Below, in pieces: positions 45,531 through 54,794 of a stretch of DNA of 64,000 nucleotides. The position numbers were made by a program, and so were the translations under genes. Origin of the DNA: Pelotalea chapellei (GTDB lineage Bacteria > Desulfobacterota > Desulfuromonadia > Geobacterales > Pseudopelobacteraceae); the NCBI RefSeq assembly GCF_018531195.1, contig NZ_JAHDYS010000007.1:62001-126000 (forward strand). Reading direction: 5' to 3'. The notes below the pieces were generated by a model that did not search any database, had not been told where the DNA came from, and saw only the letters and a list, made by a program, of their open reading frames with translations. Numbering within the stretch: the stretch's first letter is position 1; each line of letters starts with the position of its first letter.

Positions 45531-46433
45531 TCACATATAGTCCAGCAACGAAAGCTGGGAAAGCTTGGCTGTAGATGACAGTGACGCCTCAAAAGCGATC
45601 TTCTGCTGGTTCAGCTGGACAGCCAGTTTGGCATAATCAACATTTTGGGTGTTGCCGTAGATTGTTTCCAGGGTGTTTCTGGTATTGTTATTGAGCTTCG
45701 CTGTGCTGTCGAGCCGCACGATACGCGAAGCTACATCGGTCTGGGCATTGGTGATCTGTTTAGCGCCGTCTCCAAGTGCCGTTGCACCGGCCTTGATGCC
45801 TGCTACATTATTGGCCGTAACAGCGGCGATGAGATCGTCGAAAGTCTGCAGTATATTGGTGGTTCCGTATGGTTGGGTAGTTGCCGTATCTGCAGTGAGC
45901 AACTGGTTGCCAGGGATGTTCATCTGCTGGGTGGTTGCCGGTCCTACCTCGATTTTGAGAGCACTTTCATCACCCGAGTAATAGGGGGCTGTAGCGCTGA
46001 AGGGTGCGGTCGTGTTTTTAACGCCTCCAAAAAGATACTGATCACCCATCTGGATATTACCCATGTCGATCATCTGCTGCTTAAGTGTCTGTAACTGAGA
46101 GACCGCGTTCTGCCGCTCGACCGGATCGTTGCTGCCTGCGGTTATTGTAGCCACCTGTTGCTTAGCCAGACGCATGGTGTCCGCCATCCCGGTCAAAGCC
46201 GTGTTGGCGAACTCCTGCCAGATTTGTGATTTCTTGATGTTGCTGAGATACTGGGTCCCTGCCCTGAGCTTGTCCCCCACATCCAGTAACAGGTTTGAAC
46301 CGATCGGATCATCGCTCGGTTTGTTGATGTAACTCCCTGATGAAGTCAACTCCTGGAGCCGATCCAGTTTCTTACGTCCCTGCTGGATATTGTACAGGGA
46401 ACTATCCGCCGACATATTGGCTGTAACACGCAT
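45531..46433 (-). CDS. flgL: Flagellar hook-filament junction protein FlgL
   Basis: 300 residues. N-terminal flagellin-like helix (MSADSSLYNIQQGRKKLDRLQELTSSG with KPSDDPIGSNLLLD) and C-terminal flagellin-like coiled coil ending LSQLSLLDYM. It joins the hook to the filament together with FlgK. GGAG precedes the ATG; flgK is 10 bp upstream. It is the last flagellar gene here: a terminator follows, and fliW and csrA, often found after flgL, are absent. Confidence 0.93.
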   Translation of the reverse strand: MRVTANMSADSSLYNIQQGRKKLDRLQELTSSGSYINKPSDDPIGSNLLLDVGDKLRAGTQYLSNIKKSQIWQEFANTALTGMADTMRLAKQQVATITAGSNDPVERQNAVSQLQTLKQQMIDMGNIQMGDQYLFGGVKNTTAPFSATAPYYSGDESALKIEVGPATTQQMNIPGNQLLTADTATTQPYGTTNILQTFDDLIAAVTANNVAGIKAGATALGDGAKQITNAQTDVASRIVRLDSTAKLNNNTRNTLETIYGNTQNVDYAKLAVQLNQQKIAFEASLSSTAKLSQLSLLDYM

Positions 46434-46442
46434 GACAAACTC

Positions 46443-47828
46443 CTATCGTATGAGACCCATGACGGTATCCATCATTTCAGTCGCTGTAGCAATCAGTTTG
46501 GCCGAAGCCTGGTAGGAACGCTGGTATTTCACCAGGTTGGTCAGTTCTTCATCAAGAGAAACACCGGAGTTTGACTCACGAAGGTTTGTCAGCTGCTTGG
46601 TAAAAGCTTCGTCCTGGGCAACAACGGTCTGGCTGGACTTCACCTCCAGACCGACCGTGCTGACCAGACTGTCAAAATAGCTGTTAAACGAGGAGGTTCC
46701 GCCGGACATAAGCCTTTGCCCCTGAAGCTGGGCCAACTTGAGGGCATTGCTGTTGTCACCCAGCAATAACGCATTGCCGGAAGCAGCGATCTGATTAGTG
46801 GAGATAATGGCGGGATTAAGTCCGAATGTGGCGGCATTTGTGGCAGCTGGATCGAAAAAATCTATTCCGGCCGCACCGGTCTGATCAAAGCCGAGTTTAT
46901 GCTGGGTATTTACCTGGCTGGCAATGGCCATGGCCAGCACATCAACCTTTGCCTGGTATCCAGGAATGATGGAATCACGCAATGCCAGCGTCGCACCAAG
47001 TTGCCCCTTGGTGGGTGCAGTCAGCACAGCCGCTGCTGAACCGGCCGCGGTTACATATACATCGGAAACAGCTCCGTTTGGCACAAGAGAAAAAGAGCCA
47101 GCTTTCACTCCTGAAACCAGCGTTGCTCCGCCATCTGCAAAAAAGACATCAGTGGTACCATCACTGTTTTCGGTGTAGGTGATACCAATTTTCTGAGCTA
47201 GGTCACGCACCATCTGATCCCGCTGGTCCCGTGTTTCATTGGCATTGCCGCTGACCAGTTCTGTTGTCCTGATCTGGCCGTTCAAAATTGCAATGCTTGA
47301 CAAGGTGGCATTGATGTCGTCGGTCAGTGGAACAAGGGAAGCGTTTTGCGTATTGATAGTATCGTTGAGAGTAGTACTGATTGAGCGAAAGTTATCCTGC
47401 AAGATCTTTGCACGACTAAGGACGGTCTGTCGCTCAGGCGCCCCTGCCGGATTGAGGGTTAGATCCTGCCAGGCACCAAAAAAATTCGATACAGCAGCAC
47501 CCAGCCCGTCATTGGATACTTCATTGAAGTTTGGCTCTATCTGCTGCAGTACATTTGACTTGGTCGTATCATACCCCAAAGTTGTCTGAGCGTTCACCAG
47601 CTGCTGCTGAAGCAGTCCGTCGTAAAAACGTTCCACTGAAGCGATATGCACACCGGTTCCCATCGGGAAACCATTGTGGGTGGTTGGCGGTGCGGTTTCC
47701 AAAACAACCCGCTGACGCGAATACCCGGGGGTATTGACGTTGGCGATATTTTCGCTCGTTACCTCGGAGGCGACGCGATAAATCGTGAGACCGTTTTTGC
47801 CGATCTCCATTGCTGCACTCAACCCCAT
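46443..47828 (-). CDS. flgK: Flagellar hook-associated protein FlgK
   Basis: 461 residues. Starts MGLSAAMEIGKNGLTIYRVASEVTSENIANVNTPGYSRQ (in outline), the HAP1 N-terminal segment, and ends with the rod/hook C-terminal motif LVKYQRSYQASAKLIATATEMMDTVMGLI. It is the first hook-filament junction protein. GGAGGCATG precedes the ATG. The start overlaps the flgN end region with 1 bp between, so expression is coupled to its chaperone. Confidence 0.95.
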   Translation of the reverse strand: MGLSAAMEIGKNGLTIYRVASEVTSENIANVNTPGYSRQRVVLETAPPTTHNGFPMGTGVHIASVERFYDGLLQQQLVNAQTTLGYDTTKSNVLQQIEPNFNEVSNDGLGAAVSNFFGAWQDLTLNPAGAPERQTVLSRAKILQDNFRSISTTLNDTINTQNASLVPLTDDINATLSSIAILNGQIRTTELVSGNANETRDQRDQMVRDLAQKIGITYTENSDGTTDVFFADGGATLVSGVKAGSFSLVPNGAVSDVYVTAAGSAAAVLTAPTKGQLGATLALRDSIIPGYQAKVDVLAMAIASQVNTQHKLGFDQTGAAGIDFFDPAATNAATFGLNPAIISTNQIAASGNALLLGDNSNALKLAQLQGQRLMSGGTSSFNSYFDSLVSTVGLEVKSSQTVVAQDEAFTKQLTNLRESNSGVSLDEELTNLVKYQRSYQASAKLIATATEMMDTVMGLIR

Positions 47829-47829
47829 A

Positions 47830-48321
47830 TCATGCCTCCCTGTTAATCATGACCGATCCCGCCGGACGCTGTTGGTAGCCGCCTCCGGAACCGTAAATAC
47901 TGGACTGGTTTACCAACCTCGTCAAAAGCTCCAGCGATGAACTGACCGATGCTGTAAAACGCTCTGCAACTTCCCTGTTGATCTCCAGCACCTGCCGTAT
48001 CCGCTGTGCGACCTGGTGCAGCTCTTCGTACAAACGGGACACTTCCTTGTTACCCTTTCGCGTCAGGCTGTCGGCTACTTCCCCCAGAGAAGAACCTGCC
48101 GGGAGTCCCTCACGGGCGGCAACAGCGGCAATCGCACTGCGCAGCGGGTCGGCATGTGCCTCAATACGCGCCGCGACGTCAGCCTTCCGGGTATTGATCT
48201 CAGTCATGGCATCCAGATGTATGTCGGAAAGTTCGCTGGTCTCCTGTTCCGTGAGGATCAGCAGCTCTTTAAGCAACCCCAGCTGGACCAGCAGCTGAGT
48301 GGTCAATGTTTTCTTCTCCAT
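47830..48321 (-). CDS. flgN: FlgN-family flagellar export chaperone
   Basis: About 163 residues, almost all alpha-helical, acidic, with a long heptad-rich middle (ELSDIHLDAMTEINTRKADVAARIEAHADPL). Gly/Gln-rich tail (SIYGSGGGYQQRPAGS). Sequence similarity in this family is weak; assignment rests on helical make-up and position directly before flgK. It would protect FlgK and FlgL before export. Start ATG 48321 behind GGAGG. Confidence 0.75.
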   Translation of the reverse strand: MEKKTLTTQLLVQLGLLKELLILTEQETSELSDIHLDAMTEINTRKADVAARIEAHADPLRSAIAAVAAREGLPAGSSLGEVADSLTRKGNKEVSRLYEELHQVAQRIRQVLEINREVAERFTASVSSSLELLTRLVNQSSIYGSGGGYQQRPAGSVMINREA

Positions 48322-48344
48322 GACTGATCCTCCACAAGCAGGCA

Positions 48345-48722
48345 CTATTCGTGACTGTCTATTGTCTTGCCGATCTTTCTACTCTCTTGCCGGATAATTT
48401 CTTTTTCAATCTGTTTGGCCAGTCCAAAACCGCCCCGTTTGACGGCAGCTTCCACATACTGCTGATCAAGCATGGAACGATAAGCATCTTCTCCATGCCC
48501 ACCGGCGGTAATCGGATCCTTTCCGACTGTTTCCCGCATTGATTTCATCATCATGCCTATGAAGAGTCCCTCAAAGTCCTGGGAAACCTTTTTGGCCTGC
48601 TGGCGCTGTTTTTCGCTCAACCCGTCGGTGCCGGAGCGCTGGCGTTGCAGTTGCCGCACTTTTTCGGCGGCATCATCTCCGGCCAGCGGTATGGTAGGGG
48701 TAATCATGTCCATAGTAACCAT
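48345..48722 (-). CDS. flgJ: FlgJ-type rod-binding protein, rod domain only
   Basis: 125 residues. The Rod-binding domain is clear (KKVSQDFEGLFIGMMMKSMRETV, AYRSMLDQQYVEAAVKRGGFGLAKQIE). The C-terminal muramidase domain of enterobacterial FlgJ is missing, as is common in deltaproteobacteria. It caps the rod during assembly; peptidoglycan cutting must come from another enzyme. AAGGAAG precedes the ATG. Confidence 0.88.
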   Translation of the reverse strand: MVTMDMITPTIPLAGDDAAEKVRQLQRQRSGTDGLSEKQRQQAKKVSQDFEGLFIGMMMKSMRETVGKDPITAGGHGEDAYRSMLDQQYVEAAVKRGGFGLAKQIEKEIIRQESRKIGKTIDSHE

Positions 48723-48760
48723 TTCTTCCTTATCGCCCGATTCGGCGGTAACTTTAGGTC

Positions 48761-49855
48761 CTATATTATGGTCAGCTCGGCCTGCAGGCCGCCTGCTGCC
48801 TTGATGGCCTGAAGGATCCCGATCAGATCCCGGGGAGTCACTCCCAGGGTATTGAGTGCCCGGACTACGTCGCCGATGGTGGCGCCCTCTGTCAGTAGCG
48901 ACAGGCGACGGGAATCCTCTTCAACTTTCAGTTCCGTACGCGGCACCACCTTGGTTTCTCCCCCTTTACTCAGCGGAGCCGGCTGGGACACCTGGGGAGT
49001 TTCCCTGATCAGCAGCGAGAGGTTGCCATGGGATACCGCAACGGTGGATATGCGTACATTTTCACCCATTACGATAGTCCCGGTGCGTTCATTCAACACG
49101 ACCTTGGCAATTACATCGGGGCGCACATCCAGAACCTCGACTGCAGAGATGAAATCAATCATCCTGTTCTGGTAGGCATCAGGTATCTGAATGGCAACGG
49201 AACCAGGGTCTGAAGTAACGGCGGTGCCTCCACCGAAGGTGGTGTTAATCAGCGCTGCGACCCGTGATGCAGTAGTAAAATCGGCCTGCCCCAGGTTCAG
49301 ATGCAACTTGGATTTTCCGGCCAGAGTATTGGGTAATTCCCGCTCCACCAGCGCCCCTCCCGGAACCCGGCCGGCGGTGGGATGATTTTTCTGGGCACTG
49401 GCCGCCTGCCCCCCAAACGCAAAGGAATTGGTGAGAATCGAGCCCTGTGCCACGGCATACACCTGATTGTCGGCACCTTTAAGCGGTGCCATGATCAGGG
49501 TGCCGCCGGCAATGCTCTTGGCATCACCCAGGGAAGAAACCAGGACATCCAGACGGTTGCCCTGTTTGGCAAACGGAGGCAAGGTGGCAGTAACCATAAC
49601 GGCTGCAACGTTTTTCAGCTTGAGCAGATTGGCATTTACGCTGACCCCCATCCGCTCCAGCATGCTGGCAGTGGACTGGATCTGGACGCGAGCCTGATCG
49701 CTGTCTCCTGTGCCGTTGAGACCGACAACCAGGCCGTATCCAACCAGTTGGTTTTCCCGGACCCCTTCAAAGGAAGCCAAATCTTTGATGCGAACGGCAT
49801 GAGCGCTGGAAGCCATCAGAAATACGCAGACAATTATTACAAGGAAGTTCTTCAT
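48761..49855 (-). CDS. flgI: Flagellar P-ring protein FlgI
   Basis: 364 residues. Signal peptide MKNFLVIIVCVFLMASSAHA, then VRIKDLASFEGVRENQLVGYGLVVGLNGTGD and the family end LGVTPRDLIGILQAIKAAGGLQAELTII. It assembles in the periplasm around the rod with help of FlgA. Lies between flgH and flgJ. Confidence 0.96.
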   Translation of the reverse strand: MKNFLVIIVCVFLMASSAHAVRIKDLASFEGVRENQLVGYGLVVGLNGTGDSDQARVQIQSTASMLERMGVSVNANLLKLKNVAAVMVTATLPPFAKQGNRLDVLVSSLGDAKSIAGGTLIMAPLKGADNQVYAVAQGSILTNSFAFGGQAASAQKNHPTAGRVPGGALVERELPNTLAGKSKLHLNLGQADFTTASRVAALINTTFGGGTAVTSDPGSVAIQIPDAYQNRMIDFISAVEVLDVRPDVIAKVVLNERTGTIVMGENVRISTVAVSHGNLSLLIRETPQVSQPAPLSKGGETKVVPRTELKVEEDSRRLSLLTEGATIGDVVRALNTLGVTPRDLIGILQAIKAAGGLQAELTII

Positions 49856-49895
49856 TTATTCACCTGTATCCAGTACTCACACCTAAAGAATTGTC

Positions 49896-49975
49896 TTTCT
49901 TTGCGGCTTTGCGGCTTTGCGTGAGACAAAGTCTTTTAAATGCTCGCTTCGCTTAAGGCGCCAAGGCGCTAAGTA
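49896..49975. repeat. TTTGCGGC / CGCCAAGGCGC repeat between flgI and flgH (family F)
   Basis: CTTTGCGGCTTTGCGGCTTTG with GCGTGAGA on one side, CTTAAGGCGCCAAGGCGCTAAG on the other; the common intergenic repeat type of this group. It interrupts an otherwise tight operon. Confidence 0.7.
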
Positions 49976-49985
49976 AGTCTAACTT

Positions 49986-50660
49986 CTAAAACGGCCACAA
50001 CTTGTCAACAATATTCATCAGCCAGCCGGGGCTTTGACGATCCGAGATAATTCCCTTGCCTGCATAACTGATTTTGGCATCAGCGATAAAGATTGAATTG
50101 ACGATGTTGTCCGGCCCTATGTCAGCGGGGCGTACCGTGCCTTCAATAATGATGATCTGATCTTCATTATTAACCTTCACATTGCGGCGTCCCTCGATCA
50201 GCAGGTTGCCGTTCGGCAGCACATCAATCACCTTGGCGGTGACCGTCGCATTCAGCCGCTCCTGCCGGGAAGTAGATCCTGCACCGCCGTAGGTGGAATC
50301 AACACTTGCATTGACCAGCTTGCTCAGATCGACGCTGTTCTTGAGAAAGCCAAGCTGTTCCATCCCCAGAAAATTGGGAATCCCGGCATTAACAGCAGTA
50401 CTTCGTTTGGTGTCGGTTTTTGCCTCCTTAGAAGCACTGGCATTCTCGGAAATGAGGATGGTAACAACGTCTCCTCTGCGGCGAGCCTTGGGATCCTCGG
50501 TAAGGCTTATGGAGCTGGCCTGCCAAATGGACCCACTGGAATAATCGGCCTGCGGTTTTGGAAGCTGCTGGTCAAAAGCGGGAGTCTTAACCTCGGTTGT
50601 ATGGGTGATACATCCGCTCAGCAGGGTGGCCAGCACTATCAGACAGAATCTTTTTTTCAT
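49986..50660 (-). CDS. flgH: Flagellar L-ring lipoprotein FlgH
   Basis: 224 residues. Lipoprotein signal MKKRFCLIVLATLLSGC with lipobox LLSGC. Family segments: GSIWQASSISLTEDPKARRRGDVVTILISENASASKEA and GTVRPADIGPDNIVNSIFIADAKISYAGKG (in outline). It forms the outer-membrane ring of the basal body. AAGGAAAA precedes the ATG. Confidence 0.96.
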   Translation of the reverse strand: MKKRFCLIVLATLLSGCITHTTEVKTPAFDQQLPKPQADYSSGSIWQASSISLTEDPKARRRGDVVTILISENASASKEAKTDTKRSTAVNAGIPNFLGMEQLGFLKNSVDLSKLVNASVDSTYGGAGSTSRQERLNATVTAKVIDVLPNGNLLIEGRRNVKVNNEDQIIIIEGTVRPADIGPDNIVNSIFIADAKISYAGKGIISDRQSPGWLMNIVDKLWPF

Positions 50661-50697
50661 GGTTTTCCTTCTTGTATAATTAGTTCCCAGCCGGAGA

Positions 50698-51411
50698 CTA
50701 ATTAAAAACTACCGCAACAGTACCTGCATCAATGATGCGGGCGGGAACATCTTTCAGAGAATTCAGGTTCTGAACAGTGATCGTATCACCAACCGCACCT
50801 GAACTTTTCGCTTTACCGGTCACCGTGATTCTCATGCGTTCGTTTTCTGCCACAATCGTAACAAGCTGACCGGTTTTGACCACAGGTACTTTTTCCAGCT
50901 GATCGCTTCTGAGCGGAGCATTAGCCTTGAGAGTAATGCGCGCCTTTTTCCCAACTGCATCTGCAAGGTTCCCCAGAAAGCGTCCCTGAACCGTGGCAAT
51001 GTCCTGCTTGCGCAGGGCCAGATCATCTGCTGAAAGGATGCTGCCGTGATCTATCTGACGCACTGTAACCACCATGTCGGTCAGAGCTTCGACCTCCAGG
51101 CGGGCCGGAATGTTGCGTACCACGCGGTCGCCCTTGCGGACGATGACACTGATTCCGGCAGTTCCCCAACCTTCCCACTGCTGGGGTGCCACTACCTCAT
51201 ATTCCAGAGTTCCCTCGGGAAGCACCGGATTATCGATGACAGACAAACGCTTGATGCGTACTTCGCACCCAAGATTGGCTGTCTTTTGCTGAACATACGC
51301 TGTCACCGCCGCCCTGATCTCGCTATCACGGAGGGATGGTGCAGTTGCCTGGGAATAAGCCGGCGCTGCAAACAGCAGCATCCAGACGATGATGACAAGG
51401 ACACTTCTCAT
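50698..51411 (-). CDS. flgA: Flagellar P-ring assembly chaperone FlgA
   Basis: 237 residues. Signal peptide MRSVLVIIVWMLLFAAPAYS, then a C-terminal SAF-type domain (GSILSADDLALRKQDI, RLTLKANAPLRSDQL type segment, VQNLNSLKDVPARIIDAG). It assists FlgI polymerisation in the periplasm. Lies between flgG and flgH. Confidence 0.93.
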   Translation of the reverse strand: MRSVLVIIVWMLLFAAPAYSQATAPSLRDSEIRAAVTAYVQQKTANLGCEVRIKRLSVIDNPVLPEGTLEYEVVAPQQWEGWGTAGISVIVRKGDRVVRNIPARLEVEALTDMVVTVRQIDHGSILSADDLALRKQDIATVQGRFLGNLADAVGKKARITLKANAPLRSDQLEKVPVVKTGQLVTIVAENERMRITVTGKAKSSGAVGDTITVQNLNSLKDVPARIIDAGTVAVVFN

Positions 51412-51422
51412 TGTTCTGATGA

Positions 51423-52211
51423 TTACCTTCTCAGGTTATTGGCTGTCTGCAGCATTTCATCAGAAGCCTGGACAGCTTTGGAATTGATCTCGTAGGCTCG
51501 CTGACCGACGATCATGTTAACCATCTCTTCTGCTACATTGACATTACTCATCTCTATCAATCCCTGGGCGATCGTACCCACGCCGTTCTGGCCCGGAGTG
51601 CCGGTGGTGGCTGCTCCGGAAGCATCTGTCTGCTGATAGATGTTTTTGCCCACGCTGGAGAGACCCGATGGATTCGAGAACATCGCCAACTGAATGGAAC
51701 CGACGCTCGTGGGAGCATTCTGCCCGGCTTGAATCACCGATACCGTACCGTCACTGCCGATGTTGACCTTGGTGGCATTGCTTGGAATGACTATTTCAGG
51801 CAACAGTGGATTACCGTCCGGTGTCACCACTCGTCCCTGACTGTCTTTCTTGAAAGCGCCTGCTCGTGAATAGCCGGTGGAACCATCCGGCTGCTGGATC
51901 TGGAAAAAACCATCCCCTTCGATGGCGATATCAAGTTCATTTCCGGTCTGGGTAAAATCCCCGGGTGCAAATATTTTGGATACTGAAGCCAAACGGGTAC
52001 CGAGACCGATCTGGATACCGTTGGGCACTTGCGTGGAATTGGTGGAAGGTGCGCCGCTGGATTTCAGATTCTGGTAGATCAGGTCCTGAAAGTCGGCCCT
52101 GCTTCTCTTGAAACCGGTGGTGTTGACGTTGGCAAGGTTGTGCGCCACAACATCGATGCTTTTCTGCTGCGCCTGCATTCCTGAAGCTGCCGTCCATAAT
52201 GCTCGTATCAT
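51423..52211 (-). CDS. flgG: Flagellar distal rod protein FlgG
   Basis: 262 residues, the standard FlgG length. Starts [36 protein letters not shown] and ends with [40 protein letters not shown] (both given in outline). It forms the distal rod. AAAGGAGAA precedes the ATG; flgF lies 36 bp upstream. Confidence 0.96.
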   Translation of the reverse strand: MIRALWTAASGMQAQQKSIDVVAHNLANVNTTGFKRSRADFQDLIYQNLKSSGAPSTNSTQVPNGIQIGLGTRLASVSKIFAPGDFTQTGNELDIAIEGDGFFQIQQPDGSTGYSRAGAFKKDSQGRVVTPDGNPLLPEIVIPSNATKVNIGSDGTVSVIQAGQNAPTSVGSIQLAMFSNPSGLSSVGKNIYQQTDASGAATTGTPGQNGVGTIAQGLIEMSNVNVAEEMVNMIVGQRAYEINSKAVQASDEMLQTANNLRR

Positions 52212-52247
52212 TGGGTTCTCCTTTTTTTAAAAGCTTATATGCAAATA

Positions 52248-52982
52248 CTACAAACGACCAAGTTCATTAACCGCTTTGGCGGCAATGTCATCATATCCTT
52301 TGATTACCTTTGAACATGCCTCGAAATAACGGCTGGTTTCAATCATCTGCACCATTTCTGAAATGGCTTCCACATTTGAACCCTCCAGATTTCCTTGGCG
52401 AATACCGGCAGTGGAGGGCTGTGGGGTAATCTGGGAATCGGCAGGAAGGAATCGTGCGCTGCTGGTCTTAACAAGGTTGTATGGTTTTGGAAAATCTACG
52501 ACATTGATAGTTCCGGAGACAGTCCCGTCAACGGTCACGACCCCCTTGGCATCAATTTCAATATGACTGCCCTGGACCCGAATCGCGCCGCCGCGTCCCA
52601 TCACGGGGAAACCGTCAGCGGTCACCAGGGTACCGTCAGCACCGCGGCTGAAATTCCCCTGGCGTGTGTAGGCCTCGCCCTCAGGTGTCTGGATCACAAA
52701 AAAACCTTCACCATCAATGGTCAGATCCAATGGATTGCCGGTCTGGGCAACAGGACCAGCGACATAGTCGATATACACGTTTTCTTTCTGAAGAATCGGA
52801 TCAGCCGTTGTCCCTTGGGGCACTGCCGGAGGATTAGCGGAACCGGCCAGCATGCTCTCGAAGCTCATTTTTTCTTTTTTGTATCCAGGAGTATTTACGT
52901 TAGCCAGATTATTACTGATTATATCCAGCCGTTTCATGGCAGCCAGGTTCCCTGATAAGGCCGAATACATGCCGCTGTTCAT
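52248..52982 (-). CDS. flgF: Flagellar proximal rod protein FlgF
   Basis: 244 residues. Starts MNSGMYSALSGNLAAMKRLDIISNNLANVNTPGYKK (in outline) and ends with the rod motif EMVQMIETSRYFEACSKVIKGYDDIAAKAVNELGRL. The ANLAGxT-type middle differs from FlgG, so it is FlgF. GGAGGGG precedes the ATG. It is the first gene after the repeat element that separates it from fliA. Confidence 0.93.
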   Translation of the reverse strand: MNSGMYSALSGNLAAMKRLDIISNNLANVNTPGYKKEKMSFESMLAGSANPPAVPQGTTADPILQKENVYIDYVAGPVAQTGNPLDLTIDGEGFFVIQTPEGEAYTRQGNFSRGADGTLVTADGFPVMGRGGAIRVQGSHIEIDAKGVVTVDGTVSGTINVVDFPKPYNLVKTSSARFLPADSQITPQPSTAGIRQGNLEGSNVEAISEMVQMIETSRYFEACSKVIKGYDDIAAKAVNELGRL

Positions 52983-52998
52983 TGTGCCCCTCCCTAAT

Positions 52999-53119
52999 AG
53001 TTTGTTGAAAAACAGCCATCTCGCCGCCGTCCTCGCAAGCCCTCTTGTGCGGCGTAGCGCTGCTACGCCTCCGCGGGGCTTACTCCGGTGCCGACGATCT
53101 GACTATTTTTGAACAACCT
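52999..53119 (-). repeat. Family A palindromic element between fliA and flgF
   Basis: On the minus strand: AGGTTGTTCAAAAATAGTCA, GATCGTCGGCACCGG, core GCGGAGGCGTAGCAGCGCTA, CGCCGCACAA, then GACGGCGGCGAGATGGCTG and TTTTTCAACAAACT. It links the nif-spacer copies (same core) and the antiporter-flanking copies (same ends). Confidence 0.88.
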
Positions 53120-53133
53120 GAGTTTAACAATCA

Positions 53134-53874
53134 TTAATTCTTGTAGAGCTTGAGTTTGCCTCTCAGTCTGACCATAGCCTGACTGAGTATCTGTGATATG
53201 CGGGATTCAGTCAGGCTGAGCGCCTCACCGATCTCCTTGAGATTAAGATCTTCATTGTAATAAAGCGTAACAGCAAGACGTTCCTTGTCCGGCAGGCTAT
53301 CGATTGCCTTCCCCAATGCAGTGGTCATCTGCATCATCATTACCTGCTGCTGGGGACTTTTTGCCTCGCTTTCACTCAGCACGTCAGCCAGACTGAGAGC
53401 ATTGCCTTCTTCGTCATCCCAGCTGTCGTCCAGGCTGATGAATGAAATTACATGCACGTCATCCAGTAGACCATAATATTCCTGCAACCCGAGGCCCAAG
53501 GCTTGGGCCACTTCTTCGCTGGTTGGATTACGCCCCAGCTGATGTTCGAGCACAGTCACCTGCCGCTCCAGCCGCTTGTATTTATCGCGAGTGGAACGAC
53601 TTAAAACGTCATAGGACCGTAACTCATCCAGTATGGTCCCTCTGATATGCTGCTCTGCGAACGTTTTAAAAAGAACTCCGCGCAAAGGGTCAAACCTGTC
53701 CGCAGCATTAATCAGGCCAATCATGGCAGCACTCATCAAATCCTGCTGATCCAGATGCGACGGCAGTTGCGGGACGATTCTGGCGACGAGGTATCGTACC
53801 AGGGGCATGTGCTGAAGGATCAGAGTGTCTCTGTCTTCTTCACACGCAACAGCCATGGCCTTTGAAGTGTTCAT
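53134..53874 (-). CDS. fliA: Flagellar sigma factor FliA (sigma-28)
   Basis: 246 residues. Region 2 (HMPLVRYLVARIVPQLPSHLDQQDLMSAAMIGLINAADRFD in outline), region 3, and region 4 (LPDKERLAVTLYYNEDLNLKEIGEALSLTESRISQILSQAM in outline). It directs transcription of late flagellar and chemotaxis genes. It starts 3 bp after flhG stops, at the end of the flhF-flhG-fliA string. Confidence 0.94.
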   Translation of the reverse strand: MNTSKAMAVACEEDRDTLILQHMPLVRYLVARIVPQLPSHLDQQDLMSAAMIGLINAADRFDPLRGVLFKTFAEQHIRGTILDELRSYDVLSRSTRDKYKRLERQVTVLEHQLGRNPTSEEVAQALGLGLQEYYGLLDDVHVISFISLDDSWDDEEGNALSLADVLSESEAKSPQQQVMMMQMTTALGKAIDSLPDKERLAVTLYYNEDLNLKEIGEALSLTESRISQILSQAMVRLRGKLKLYKN

Positions 53875-53876
53875 AC

Positions 53877-54794
53877 TCAGGCACCGGTACCATTTTCAAG
53901 CATTCTGCGGAAAAAGAACTGGACGTTACCTTTGACGCGTGTCTGTCGGTTGTTTTCTATAACCCGCTTGGCCAAAGTTGTAAAACAGCCGGCCGCTTCG
54001 GAATCCGGAAACAGATCGGAAACCGCCCGTTGCCGCTTGACCGCCTCGATCACTTTTTCATCCTTGACCACGCATCCCAGGTAGTCGAGGGATATGTCCA
54101 GGAAACGACCGGCAACATTGGCCAGTTTACGGAAGACTTCAAGAGCATCTTCACTATCTTTGGCCATATTGACCAGCACCTTGAAATGATGTTCTGAATA
54201 ACGGGTGGCAAGCAGTTTGATCAGGGCATATACGTCGGTAATCGAAGTTGGTTCGGGTGTGACGACTACGATTATCTCCTGAGCAGCCACCGTAAAATAG
54301 GTCACATTTTCTGAAATGCCCGCTTCCGTGTCGACTATCATGAAATCGAAATGTTCATCCAGCATATCGAGTTCGTCGAGCAGTTTGAGTTTTTCATGCT
54401 GTCCCAGGCTGGTCAGTTCCTGAATACCTGAACCCGCTGGAATAATTTTAATGCCGGCAGGCCCGTCGATCAAAATATCGACAAGCCCTTTTTCGCCATT
54501 AAGTACATGATTCAGGTTGTAAATTGGCGAAAGTCCCAACAGGACATCCAGGTTGCCCAGTCCCAGGTCGGCATCCAGAATCAGCACCTTCTTGCCTTGC
54601 ATTGCAAGTGCTATGGCAAGATTGGAAACAACGTTGCTCTTGCCGACTCCCCCTTTGCCGCTGGAGACCGACAAAACCCGAACGCCCTTCTGTCCGGCTT
54701 CCCCTGAAAAAGGTTCCTGCTGATTTTTACGGGCAGTGCGTGCCATTTCCCGAAGAGTATCGGCCTGATCTCCTGTCCCGGTTATCTCATTCAT
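53877..54794 (-). CDS. flhG: Flagellar number regulator FlhG (MinD-like ATPase)
   Basis: About 305 residues from ATG 54794 (GGAGTGA upstream). Deviant Walker A SSGKGGVGKSNVVSNLA, switch segment DADLGLGNLDVLLGL, and IVDTEAGISENV. It partners FlhF to set flagellar number and position. Its first codons overlap the end of flhF by 8 bp. Confidence 0.93.
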   Translation of the reverse strand: MNEITGTGDQADTLREMARTARKNQQEPFSGEAGQKGVRVLSVSSGKGGVGKSNVVSNLAIALAMQGKKVLILDADLGLGNLDVLLGLSPIYNLNHVLNGEKGLVDILIDGPAGIKIIPAGSGIQELTSLGQHEKLKLLDELDMLDEHFDFMIVDTEAGISENVTYFTVAAQEIIVVVTPEPTSITDVYALIKLLATRYSEHHFKVLVNMAKDSEDALEVFRKLANVAGRFLDISLDYLGCVVKDEKVIEAVKRQRAVSDLFPDSEAAGCFTTLAKRVIENNRQTRVKGNVQFFFRRMLENGTGA

